Origin: Tenebrio molitor
Lineage: Eukaryota; Arthropoda; Insecta; Coleoptera; Tenebrionidae
Assembly (NCBI RefSeq): GCF_963966145.1
Contig: NC_091052.1
Location: 6,882,001-6,946,000, forward strand
Direction of reading: 5' to 3'
DNA length: 64,000 bases
Within the stretch, counting starts at the first letter, position 1; every line of letters starts with the position of its first letter. The notes beneath the pieces are model-generated. The model did not search any database. It was not told the DNA's origin and was given only the letters and a program-made list of their open reading frames with translations. This document shows, one piece after another, positions 22,339-35,030 of the stretch. The position numbers and the translations under genes are program-made.

Positions 22339-25300
22339 ATATTATTTTTTTCACTACTAGATACGGTAAAACCCTTTCTAATAATAATTATTAATTAAAT
22401 TTGTTTGTCCAATGCGACGATCCGAATTCTCATTTTTCAACGGTTGCTATGAAAATTGAAAATCGTCTGTCTACGTTGACCAATAAAATCAAAGAAAATC
22501 TTTCGTTGCTAGGTGACGGCTGTTCATTATTGACTACTGGTTAATAATAAAAAATTATTAACCTAGAGAGAGAAATTCTACTTCTGGGGTCGATTCGAGA
22601 CTCAATAATGACGCCTTCTAAGACTAGTATCTAGTGAAAAAACATATTTATTCCTCTAACCATTAATAGAGAAATTTGACAGTTGTCAAATACAGCAACA
22701 TTTAAACCAGTGGTGCCAACTGAACCATAACGGTCATGACTTACTCGATAATTTTTTTCGATCACACGAATGTAATATTGTAATGACAAGTGAGTTTGTG
22801 ATAAAATCTGAAATATGTTGAAACATGTAACTACGAGTATAAAGAAACTACATCGTTCGCCTAGCACAGTTTATTTTGATATATCAATCTCTACGCAGTA
22901 CATAGACTTGCGAAAGGTTTTTAATATTATAATTTATCAGCCTTAATCGACTTTTGCTCAAACTTTGTAAACTCGGTGTTATTTTTTCCTTCACGGTTGC
23001 AATTTTTCGTAAAGGTTACACACAACTAGTGAGAATTTTCAGCTCTACGAGTATTTTTAAATTTATTCGAAAAATAAATTAAACAAGCACGGATGTTATT
23101 GAACGATTACAGCAATTTTAAGTAAGTGACGCATCCAAAATGTCAAAACAAAATAAATGAAACATTTTATTCGGTCCAAAAAAGTTAGCAATGATGTTTT
23201 TATCAGTATGTGCTGCACAAATAAATTATCGTTAGGCATATGCGTTAATGAAACACACAATTTCTCAGTTTTTCCATCGCCCATTTCATCTGTATTGATC
23301 TCGACACGAAATAGCAACTCCTCAAACTTTCTCTGACATTATGGCAATATGATAAGGGATAAGGGATGAAGTGAGTTAGTAGCCCAAACGGTATCGCTTT
23401 CATTGCCAAGAAATGGAAATTTACAACTACAGCAACAACTTCTAACTAACTTATTGTTTATGATTTACAAACTATTTACTACCAAAAAAAAATCACTTTC
23501 TCTACCACATAATTAAACACGGCCAGTTCCAATAACAGTGGTACAACCCAACACTGTCAAATTTTCCGTTATTTGTGTCAATCTTGATTCTACCGAGACA
23601 TTTTCGAATTGAATTTTTTATTCGTTTTAATGGCCGAGAGTTTTGGAGACAAATCCGCTTTGTGTCAGTTGGACAAAAGAACATTTCCAGACACCTGACC
23701 ACCATACAGATGAGTGTTGGCCGAAGTCGGTGATTCCCTCGAGATTAGTGCTTCCGCACACTATTTATCAACAGAGTTACATAAAACTAAAACTCATACG
23801 GCCGGCTTAAAGTTGTTGAAGTATAATGAAATTTACATTCTCAAAGCCGTGCTAACTCTACATAGTTTGCACTTTAAAATATTCGCATCTACAGCTTGGG
23901 GGTTTGTTTTTTAGGCAACCCGTCTAGGTGCAAAATCTTATTTTTAGACTATTCCGTTTTCAGTATTCTGACGGAAATTAGCGGATGACCCTTACATTTT
24001 CATAATTCAGGTGGTACACAAGGCATAAGTCCATCGAACTAAACGGTCTTTACACTAAAATAACCGCCTCCATTTGTGTACTAAATTAGTAAACTAATGC
24101 TAAGTTGTTTACCGAGCCCTCAGGTTAAATATGTAGCGTGTACTATCGTCTTCAACATTCTGATATGTCATAGGTCGTAGGTGATGGATCCCACATCATT
24201 AATACACTTGCCTCGAGCTTATAATAAAACTGATTTAGAAAAATTGCCAAACAACCATTGTACGATCTTAGAAGTAGAGAAAATAAAGTTGCGGAGGCAG
24301 AAATCAGAACAAAAAGGATTTTATCAAAGCTATAAAGAATAATGAAACAATACAATTTTAAAAACTGAAACAAACAAAATCAAAAAATTCTTATTCTTTT
24401 AATTAATTAAAAACAAACTTCTGTCAATGATCTAAAGAGGATAAAGGGGATTAAAATCCCTTAATTCTTAACATCTTTTACTCCACTAAATCCAGTATTG
24501 TTAAACTATTATTCACTCGGACGATTCCACTACTCGCCTACTGCTCGTGAATTATTAAATAATAGTATACTCCTATTAAATAATAAATCCACCGTATGCT
24601 TGCCTTGCCTTGTTAAATAATCCTACTCACACTTACTGCCGTGAGTAATGACTCCGTACTCCACGAGTTGTGACTAATCGCAAAATTACATCTGCAGATA
24701 ATCATATAGACTAGAAAACTGTTATGACACAGCATCGTCTTAAATGTCATAATTCACCAGGCTGTACAGTTTTTATTAAAAGAAGTCGTAATGAATTCTG
24801 ATAGTGAAAACGATAAATAATGATAAGAGTATCGTATTCTACTCGCATGTAATGGCTATTACCGCACTAGCTACGACTTGTGCCGTAAACTTCACTTCCC
24901 GAGTAGAGTCGTCATTACACGCGTCTTAAATAATATACCAATTAACTACAGTTAGTAGATATTTTTATTAGTGGGATTTATTGAATGAACTTGATATATG
25001 AACCACATCTACATAAAAAAAGTTCATTCGCTTCGTTCATTCCTTTTTTTACCTCCACAGAAAAATAAATGCCACGTAGAACTTTATCTTCATTAGGTAT
25101 TTATAAATCCTGAACTGATGAATTATTTATGTTATAAATATTTCCAACGACCTTATACAGTTGTCCCACAATTCGCGCCCTTAGATTGATGGGGATATTC
25201 TTCATCAATAGTTCTGCCATAAAAAACTTTAATGCTACAAGAACTAGAGCACAATTAAGTTGACCAATAAAGATGCTGGTCAAGTACTAGTTAGTCACAA

Positions 25301-28300
25301 TAAATGGCAATTTGACATTTTAAAATGTCAAAAATTAATGATTTTTGGATAACATTTTTTAATCAGGAATCATCCTTTTTGTGTATTACAATTTTAATTG
25401 CCGTTAAAGCCCCAACATTTTTATTTGCAAATTTTCACTTAGTTCTTAATGGGGAATGCGATGTTAACGAGAAGGATGCGAATTGTGTACCTATAAAATA
25501 TGTAAAAAAAAATTAATCAAAATATATTTTTTTTTAATTGATTGAATTAAAATAATCTTCTAATGATCAGTCAGGATGTCCTAGGTGATAGGATATACCG
25601 CCCTACCATGTAAATAGTTTTAGCTTTCAGTTTTGACGCCGGAAGCTAAATTTAACTTTCCATTTAGTAGTTTTTCCACTCTCGGCATAATCTCGTAAAA
25701 TGTGTGTACCTGATTTAATGGATTTCAATATTAAAAGTGACTCATTACGGCGGAAATTCGGAAATCCTCCATAAAAAACGTCGAGCAATTTACCCCAGCT
25801 GTAAAATATTCACACCGTTGAAACGGATTAAACTTGTCGTCAGTTATTCGAGTGTTGAACTAAATCCCCCATCTGAAAACACGAGTAGTGCCCGATTAAA
25901 GAAAAATCCGTTGGGGTAGGTCACGGGACACGTTACCGTTATTAAATATTACCGAAGTTGGAAGGATTTCTTAAGCCGAGATTAATGCACATAAATATTT
26001 TTTTTATTGAGGCTCGTTTCCTTTTGTTGTGTCATGTTTCGGAAATAAATTCCGTTCAAATTGGACCCAGTTACAAAAGTTGTAATCGCGTGTGCAATAT
26101 ATTCGTGCAATTAATTTCATTGTTCAGAGAAAATTGTGGCTCGTTCAATATCTTTTCCAGTTATAAATCTCATTAAATTGTGAATTATAAATCGGTTCAA
26201 ATGCCCAAAAATAGCAATATCCAGTTTGTACATAAATCTTTACCGATAGGAAATCGGTTTAAAATTGGCCTTGCATCGATTTCGTGTCCGACGAATATGT
26301 TTAAAATATACTTAGCGAACGAATGCGATATCTGAAGCTATATTCCCGGCTGTATACCTGCCACGATACAAAACGCAATAAATAAATTACCGTTTTATTG
26401 TTTCCCGAGTGCGCACGGTATTCAGGCCGCCACGCAAGAATCAAAGTCAAGTCTTCCTCCATCCGCCTTTGACGCTATTTGCGCTTGTTTATTTTGCAAG
26501 GATGTGACGTCAGAATGCGATAATTGAAACATTTTAGGTAGTTACTGGTGCGGTGATACCAATTTAATTTACTCTCACATTAGATTAAATGTGTTTACTG
26601 TGCGGTAATACAGAAGCGACGAGCAAGCGCAACCAATTTTGTAATGATTCTAAAATTTGTTTTTATCGAATCTTGCAAAGTCACAAATATTTACGTTGTA
26701 CGTACATTTTATATGTATGCATACAGAATGATTTAAGAGGGCGGATATAGTAACAGGAAGCAGGCTCGACATTGATTCCGACGTATCTTGTGTCAAAAGT
26801 CGAGCCATCTAAGCATATTAGCGTCGTTTTTGCTCCTGCAGGGCGGAAACAGGAAACGGAAGTTTTTTGGAAATTTCAATTTGACTTTTGAGGAGGAGGA
26901 ATAAATTGCAAAATTGCACTTTTAGGTGCTCTTTATCCCGCGGGAACAGAATAATTGTCCGTCAGAGTGTACTTAATGTTATTTTTGGAAAACGCCTCTT
27001 TTAAAGTCTCTGGATGTAAAGCGATCTGACACGGTCGTCGCACTGGGACCGAACCTTTAATTGCTTCTCTTTAGTTTCATTGTAAATACTAATTCAGTTC
27101 TTGTCTCCTTTTTCCGGTATTTTCTTTAAGTCGAGCCTCACATTTTAAAACTTCGACTCGAACAGAAACAATTAGAATCGGAAAAACATTTTCCGAGGCA
27201 CGAACTTACTATCTATAATGGTACGCCTCGTGTTTGCTTTCGGTTTATTAAATTTGTTTCGACAAACAAAAAGTTGACTTTTAATCCTGCGTAAGAGATT
27301 TTTAAATTGGCTCACGAGTTCATCTTTTTGATTTTATTACACGAATGAGCAGTAGATAAGGTGTATCTCCTTTGATCGAGCACCGGAAGGAATCAATTTT
27401 AGCAGTTGCTCTATGGCACAGTTTAAACAACAAAAGATGTGTTTTTTCCTCGCAGATGCCAGTGGAAAAATTCAGAACTTTATCTTTGGTGTAATTGTTT
27501 TCCAATTTGTGACAAGTCGCTGCATAATTCATACTTCAGAAATGAAAATCGTTTGCTCGAAGTTGGAATAAAAATCTCACGGACTGCATTCAGACGTTGT
27601 GTCAACTTTTTGAGTACCTATTAAGTCTTTTGTTACAAAGCTCCAGCATACATTTTTAAACAGTTAATTAGCGAGTGTCAGATATCGAGTCGACAAAAAT
27701 ATATCTAACCTTTAACCTTTCGTTCACACTTTGAAAGACTACCAGAAAATTTAATTCGTAGGAATCCAAAAGCAACTAGTTTTGCTACAAATTTTTAATA
27801 AGATATTACACTAAGTGATTGTTTCTAGCTCAAGGCAACGAAATGTATTGTTTAAAACTCTGGGGATTTGTCTTAAACATTCAATACATTACAGTGAGAT
27901 AAAAAATAAATTAATACAAATTTTAAACTAGTTTTACACCTGCTGATTTTAGAAAATTTCTCGACAAGAAATAAAAATATCCACATCTAAGGATCTGTTA
28001 TAGATTGTTCTCCACCTTAATTATATGTTTTAATTGACCGCAAATGAATAGATTTTAATTTGTTTAAATTGTTTACTTGATTGTTCGGATAATGAACAAC
28101 AATAATAATTGCACGATAAAAAGTCTATTTTATTTAGTTTCTGAAGCAAGATTTTATCACGTCAACTTATCAAATACAGTAATAAAATTTCAAATTTCTA
28201 GTTGTTCTGAATTCTTGGTAAAATTTATTGTATTGTCTCTTTAAATTATAACATATATTAGAGAAATGCAAACCGATACTAACTACATTAAATTACAGTT

Positions 28301-28650
28301 TAATAATGAACACTACTTCAATTCTCAAGTGTAAAATGAATCATTAATTTAAATAAAATGAGTAATTACAATACAGCTAAGACAAATTCTAATGCTTGTT
28401 CAATTAGAACTTTCTATGAACACGTTACATTAAGTGATAAGCAAGATTGTGTCGTCAAGAGCAATTTTAAAAAGGATTTTTTACAAACATTTTTATATTC
28501 TGATTCGTATATTTCTGATCGATACAAAGAAGTTGTATCAAATAAATAAATGGCACGTAACATTCATTATTTATAAATTATCGAATTCTTAACTTGGTAT
28601 TATAAATATTCCACCGTATTTAATAATCTATTATGTAACTGAAGAATATA
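22339..28650. other. Intronic stretch without recognised genes
   Basis: It contains an AT-rich, partly palindromic interval at 24480-24910, a small palindrome GTTCATTCGCTTCGTTCATT at 25022, and a GC-richer island at about 26230-27200. The remaining DNA is AT-rich and no ORF carries a recognisable domain. Confidence 0.45.
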
Positions 28651-28981
28651 CAGGGTTATTCACAAGAGACTTCCGATGAAAATTTCGTTATATGCAACCC
28701 AAAATACAAGAAACCCCTAGAACTTGATTTTGTTTAAATCGAAATAAGTTAGCAATCCAAGTAGCTTGGCGAATAAGATTATTCATGACACCTTCTCTTT
28801 ATTGAGGTTATGAGCAAAAGTTAATATAAATATGAAAACTGACATGACAGACAATAAGGGCCAGCAATCGTTGATTTCAGTATTACTTTTTATAAATTTG
28901 GGAAGCTAGAAACCATTAGAAATTGTAGTTTCGGTTGCATATAATGACATTTTCATCGAAAATCTCTCGTGACTAACCCTG
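28651..28981 (+). repeat. MITE family B, copy 1 (331 bp)
   Basis: TIRs of about 50 bp: left CAGGGTTATTCACAAGAGAC, and right, complemented, CAGGGTTAGTCACGAGAGAT, both continuing through TATATGCAACC. TA flanks both ends (28649-28650, 28982-28983). A relative of 487 bp lies at 45928-46414 and a partial one at 32664. Confidence 0.9.
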
Positions 28982-29016
28982 TAAATACAGGGTTACTAAA
29001 CAATAACTAAACTAAA

Positions 29017-29441
29017 AAATAACAATTACTAAATATAATCTGTTTCAAAATCAAAAATCCACCAACACTGCATTTTACCTCGAAAATACAACCGACAACG
29101 TCGCCAACTTTTGTTTTTAGTGTGTTTGCAAGTGTCAGAAAAAAGTGGGGTTGTGAAAGAAAACTGTTGACAGTCGTTTAGATCCTAATTCATCGTTTTT
29201 TTTCTTCTCATTTAATCATATCGCTCAAAAGTTATGATATGGTAGCTACCACGTTTTTGTACATAGTAATTATTTTGTGTTACGTAAAAAGACTCAACAG
29301 TTCAATGTCAAATTTTGGCGGAGTTTGGGCCAACCCAAAAAAATGAAACTTATTCTGGGGATTTCTCTATTTCTACCAACATCATTGAACAGGTGGTGGA
29401 TTTTTGATTTTGAAACAGATTATAGTAATTGTTATTAATTT
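29017..29441 (+). repeat. MITE family H (about 425 bp)
   Basis: Inverted ends of about 40 bp: ATAACAATTACT followed by ATAATCTGTTTCAAAATCAA and ATCCACC on the left, with the complement at 29393-29441. The interior has no ORF. It sits only 35 bp from MITE B copy 1. Confidence 0.85.
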
Positions 29442-32400
29442 TTGCCTGTGAAATTTGCGGCCTACAATACATAATTCTAACAATACTCGTACTACAGCAA
29501 TCGTAGATCGGTGTGATTACTTGGTTGCCTAAAAATAAGGGGCTTTAAGATCATGTGTGTAATTTCAAGTGAAAACATTGTAATAAATAATTAAAATCAA
29601 AATATCTGACCATAAATTTCGGCTGTTTCATTCTTTAAAATGTAATAACTGATGGCCTGCACCAGGCAATCCTGAAAACAACTTTTTATTTCTTCAACTA
29701 ACCCGGAACACCTTAATTAACATTTTGGAAAATGATGACCAATGAAGACTGATGCAATGTGATAAGTGTGAACTGTCAAATGTCAAATCACAAATCACAG
29801 CCCTTGCCAGACTCCCGTATGGATCCTGCAAAGCAATTACAAAGAGACATTTTTATGTATATTTGATATCGAAAATCGCATCAGTATTAGCACTATTTGA
29901 GGATGTTTCGCATGCACTGTTGGAATATTACCCTGTTATGAATTCTGGGATAACTCCGGTGCGATATCTCAGCAGGTAACCGTATTTGTGTTCCGATTAA
30001 GCAATTTCCTGGTTCAGTGAATGTTCGTTACACGTTCTCCCTTCTATATTATCACATTAATTTGTCCTCATTTAATGCATACCGCAATGATTACAATATT
30101 ATTACTCCGTCAATACCGCCATTTAACCGTACAACTGAACCGCATTTATTGGCGATATTGTAATCGTCACTCGACTAGATCCGAATTGGTAATCCATTAT
30201 GTCGTCGTTCTCAAACAACTGTATTTCCATGACGTACGGTCGGAATGGAACAAATATGACGTTGCCTTAACGCACTAATTGACGAATTCCGTGAGAATTT
30301 TCCAAAGACATTAATCACGTGCTCACCGAAATAATAAAAGTGGTTGGTGTAGCGTTAAGTCGTTTATAATAACTTGGCCGGCGGCGTGGGGTGGATTATC
30401 GCTGGGTAAGTGCACTAAGCCCGCGGCCATTCTCAACCCTGATTAGTCACACTCTTCCATCGCATAATTAAAATTAGGTATTTTTTCAATTGCTGTCCTA
30501 ATTAAGTACCCCCATCCTTTCGGTGGAATTGGGGGTAATTAATTGACCCCGCAAGTAATTGCCTAGAAGCACCGACCAGGAAAAAAAACACCGGTTTAAG
30601 TCATCCACTGTGACTCAGTTCGATACCGTTCTACTTTGTTCACAAATCAATTACCCTCTTCATATTGAATTCTTTCACAGCCCTTTATTTCTTATTGACA
30701 TATAAAGGCCCAGCAAATGTCAATCCGACGATCGATTGCTCGGCGTATCAGGGTCAAGACGCGCTATACCCGGTGACTCTAAAACGCCACCATTAGCGCG
30801 GCTGTGTACATATTTGCGAGCGCAAATTTATCGGAAACTTTTTCAAGTTGCATTTTTAATCCATTAGTGGGATGGTTGATAAACTTTGATGTTTGATGGA
30901 ACGTGCTCGTTGTTGCGAAAAATTAATAAACCTGTTAAATTGAATAATATTTTATGCACTTGCTTGAGGCAACACTTGATGAAAAATTGGATACGTACAA
31001 ACAAGGAGCATTGTGTTCGGCTAGATGATATTGTAAAGTCGTGGATAAAGTGGATTCGTTATTCATGAGGAATTTGGGGTGTAATCTAATCACATAACAA
31101 GTTTATGTCAAAAACTAGAAAAATCCGTCGACCTATAATGTGTACAAAATGGATAAAGGAATTAAAACACAAAGCAAAATGGACAAAAGCATTGCGAAGC
31201 GCGAATCACTGGTAATTAAACGCATCAATAATAAACAATGACGATGGGGAAGGCAATTTGTAGCTAGAGTTGCAGCGCTCTAGTTTAAATATTCAAAATG
31301 TTAAAAAGAATTTCATTCAATCAGACAATGGGAAAGTATTACAGTACCTACAGCTGTTGGTTCGAAATTTTCTGATTGCAAGAATAATTAAAAGCATATT
31401 GAATTTGTCACACTTAACGAGTTTTAAATCTTCCCCCTTCTATTAAAAAAATAAATAAATAAATTTCCTATGAACTTTTGAATGGATTTGTTGCAATTGT
31501 CGAATATTATACAATTTAAAGTTTGTTTATTTTTGAGAGGAAAATCTCATTGATAAGTAAAGATTTAAAGTGTCATTTTGAGGATAATCAAAATATCCTA
31601 ATATAGAAAATTAGAAACTTCTAAAAACTGGTGTTGAGGAGAGAAAATATTGTGTAGTAAACCATTTGAAGAAGGAGAAACAAAATTTGGTGGAATAAAA
31701 ATGCTGAAGAAAATGAGATGAGATATGTGAGGAAAATAGGTAATTTAACTAACTTGAGAGGCAACTATAAAAGCTGCAATAACCAGTGTGATCAGATAGA
31801 AAGAAAATTTTCAAGATCAATAAACCCAAAATTAAAATGTCGACGTCAACAGAGCTAACAAATTTAATTTTCGTTGTCCTTTAATCGAATATTTTTTTTT
31901 ATAAAAAGGTTAAATCTCTTTTTGCTTGAGTTGCAACAATGGTGTCGGAAAAAAGTTAAATCTGAAAATTCGTATTTGCGTTATGTCCACAAACCCACAC
32001 AACGCCCACACGCTGGCAGCCAACAAGCAATTTTTTTTAAATATATGTATTACCTTATGAATTATTTTTCGGTATTTATCGAGGTGTAAAAATAATACTC
32101 TCTGCTTGTCCTCAATTAAATCTACATACGATTATCTGATGGGAAAAGCTAATAAGTAACTAAAATTAGGACTTACAAAAAAGGATTTTCACGTTATTCG
32201 TGAATTTCAGTTTTTCAAATGTAAATGTCAGAATCCACAGAATTTATATCGGATAAAAGTTGCGAAATTCGATTTTCTATTAACAACATTTTATGCAAAA
32301 ATTGGGCCTGACCCAGAAATCGTAATATTGAGCCATTCAAATCTGATGATTGTTTTCAATTTGAATATTTTATTTGAATTTATTTGAACATTCGTTAGTT

Positions 32401-32663
32401 GTGTACCACGATAATTCGGGTCCCGTTTCTAGTGATTTTTTGTATTACAAGAAAATGATTAAAACACAATAGTTAGACGATGGCAAAAGACTTAAATAAT
32501 AGAAATGAAAATTACAATTTGAAGTGATCACCTTGTGAACTTTGATGAAACTTCTGGTGACTCAACCACAAAATCAAAAGTTAGCAAAACAAATATTAAG
32601 TTAAACTAACAATAAAAGATCAAATGAAACTGATAACTGCTAATTAACGACCTTCTAACAATA
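29442..32663. other. Intronic stretch with one GC-richer island
   Basis: About 29900-30850 has balanced composition with several CpG-containing tracts (for example GGCCGGCGGCGTGGGGTGGA near 30376) and no domain-bearing ORF. It is candidate regulatory sequence. The rest is AT-rich. Confidence 0.4.
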
Positions 32664-32910
32664 CAGGGTGATTCACGAGTAATAATAAGCTTAGCGAAAT
32701 TTGTGATGCAGCCAACAATACATTTACACCGATTATATGGATTTAAAAAATATATATTTTAATTTTATACAACATCATAGTCAACATGCCTGACATTACA
32801 TTTGTCAAATTTAATCAAAATTATTATGTGGAATAATCAATCAATAAAAACACAAACTAAAAATCTATGGGGGACATGTATTGTTGGTTACATCACATCT
32901 ATGAAATAAA
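32664..32910 (+). repeat. MITE family B-like, truncated
   Basis: The left end CAGGGTGATTCACGAGTAAT is preceded by TA. An internal inverted pair is present (GTGATGCAGCCAACAATACA at 32703 and TGTATTGTTGGTTACATCAC at 32877). The expected right terminus (GTGAATCACCCTG) is missing, so the element is broken. Confidence 0.6.
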
Positions 32911-34630
32911 AGAACGTAGTTGAAAATTTCATAGTTTAAAAATTATTCTTATTGAACTATGCTAATAAGTAACCAAGTTAACTGTTATAACATAACTGAT
33001 TTACCTAACCAAGTTTACCACTTGAACTGATTAAACCAGTTAAACTGTACAGCCCCAGTCTTCAATGCTTTGAGCGATTGGAAAGGCCCTGCGTCCATTA
33101 CCCCCGCTAAACCTAAACCCAAATGTTTTATAAACAAATTAAATTTGTATCTAATAAGTCTGAAGTAGAATATTTTAGGACCAAGCCTCTAGGCCAGAAA
33201 ATTATTTGGGAGCATTCTGGCATGCCCACGCAAACAATAGTCGTATTTATTATTTACCTGAGCCGATTGATTGAGACTAATGTGTTTTCATTAGATTATT
33301 TGCGTCGGAATTGGTAATATTTCTTCAATGGCTCTTTATGTACTGTGATTACCAAAGAATGGAATGAAAAATCGATGACCATTTTCGGTACCATTGCCCA
33401 TTAATAAGAATTAACGACGCCAAGGCAACGAGAACAGGACACACCTGACCCATATATTTTTATTTAATTAAATTAGCCAACTTATGATATGAAAGAGTAA
33501 CAAATCTAATTGAAGTCTTCCCATCTCGTCAATTAGAGTCGTCATAAGCGACCCGGTATTATGAGTAAGCGGAGGCACGTACGACCAGCCATGAAGCCGC
33601 CATATTGATTGGTAGCCTGATAATATTTATGAAGTAATAACAGACAATCAAACATTTAATAACCCACCGTCGAGCTTTATTACCGCATAAAGACCATTCA
33701 ACAGCAGTATGCTTTTTGTCTTGATCGCGCTTTACACTTTTTCTCGCATTTGAAGATGTGGCGCCAGATAATAAAAGTGGTGTTCGATATTGAAACAACA
33801 TGCTTTTTGGAGTTGGAAAAATAATTGTTGTAATAGGATCTCCGATTTAGACAGTCCTTAATGGTCTAAAACGGCCCTCGGGCCTAACCGTTCAAACCTC
33901 AAAGACATTCCGAGTGGGTGTTCGGTTTACGGCCATCAAAGTCATGTGACCTTTTGCACTGAAATTCCACCTCCAGATTTAACCCACGTGATTTCAGCCC
34001 ACGCTCTGATTAAATAAATAATGTACGTTTTAACAGTTTAAACATTTCATCAACAAAGATATAAATTTTGCTGCAACGAACATTTCAACGGAAAACCTCC
34101 TAACACGGAAACATCTCTTTTCTTCATTACTTTTTCTGATATCTACAATAGACAGCTTCCATAAAATTAAAAATTTAGGACTTCCCATGTCTATTTTTGG
34201 TGCAGGATCGATACCTTGCCCTAAATACCCTAAACCTAGGACCATACTTTGCTCCATGAATTATTTAAAAATGAATGACTTCACGAATTCATGATTGCGT
34301 TTTGCCGCCACTTAAGTCATAAAAATAATTGAGATGATGACACTTTTTTAACAAGTAGTCGACAAGAACACACTAACGCAAAATTCACAATATCTTCACT
34401 AACAAAATAAAACATAATTTTATAACATCATTTTTAACTAGGATTAATAAATTCTGTTAATCAAGAATAAATTGGTCAATAATAATTTTAATTCATTCGA
34501 AAGCGCTTTTGCAGCATCCTAACTAGACCTACATCTAAATTATTTTTCTCTCCTCATTGCCTCGTTCAGTTTATTAAACTGTCTTTATAAAACAAATATT
34601 TCATCTGCCTATATTATTATTATTTTGTAC
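32911..34630. other. Intronic stretch without recognised genes
   Basis: A GC-richer, unique-looking block spans about 33340-34020. The remainder is AT-rich. Confidence 0.4.
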
Positions 34631-34634
34631 AACC

Positions 34635-35030
34635 GTACGCGAAACGAGCACTTCGCGTACCAAAAACAGGCCGCGAAATCCAATTTCGTAGCCGTTCATC
34701 TTAACGACGGCCGTTAAAGCAATCGTTATTTTAATATTTGATACAAATCAAAGTTTCCACGTAAGGCTGGTGTTTACATTTTTCGGGTATCAAATTAGAA
34801 ACTCCAGAATTTATTATTATTATACGTACTTTTTAACTCTGGAAGAGTACCTTCATGAAACTGAAAAATTGTTTTATTTATGCCATTTCTATAGCCAAAG
34901 CCAAATTTACAATGTTGTGTACACCTTGGGTGCGAATTCCTTTAACATCTTCGAGATTGTCGTGCCTCGGCCGCAAGCGGCCTCGGCGACAATTTTTCTC
35001 TCGGTAGGTTAAAGAATGATTTCGCGGCCT
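34635..35030 (+). repeat. Cluster of GC-rich palindromes
   Basis: Three nested inverted pairs: GTACGCGAA/TTCGCGTAC at 34635-34660; ATTGTCGTGCCTCGGCCGC facing GCGGCCTCGGCGACAAT at 34956-34993; and GGCCGCGAAATC at 34669 facing GATTTCGCGGCC at 35018. Together these suggest a degenerate fold-back element of about 400 bp. Confidence 0.55.
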
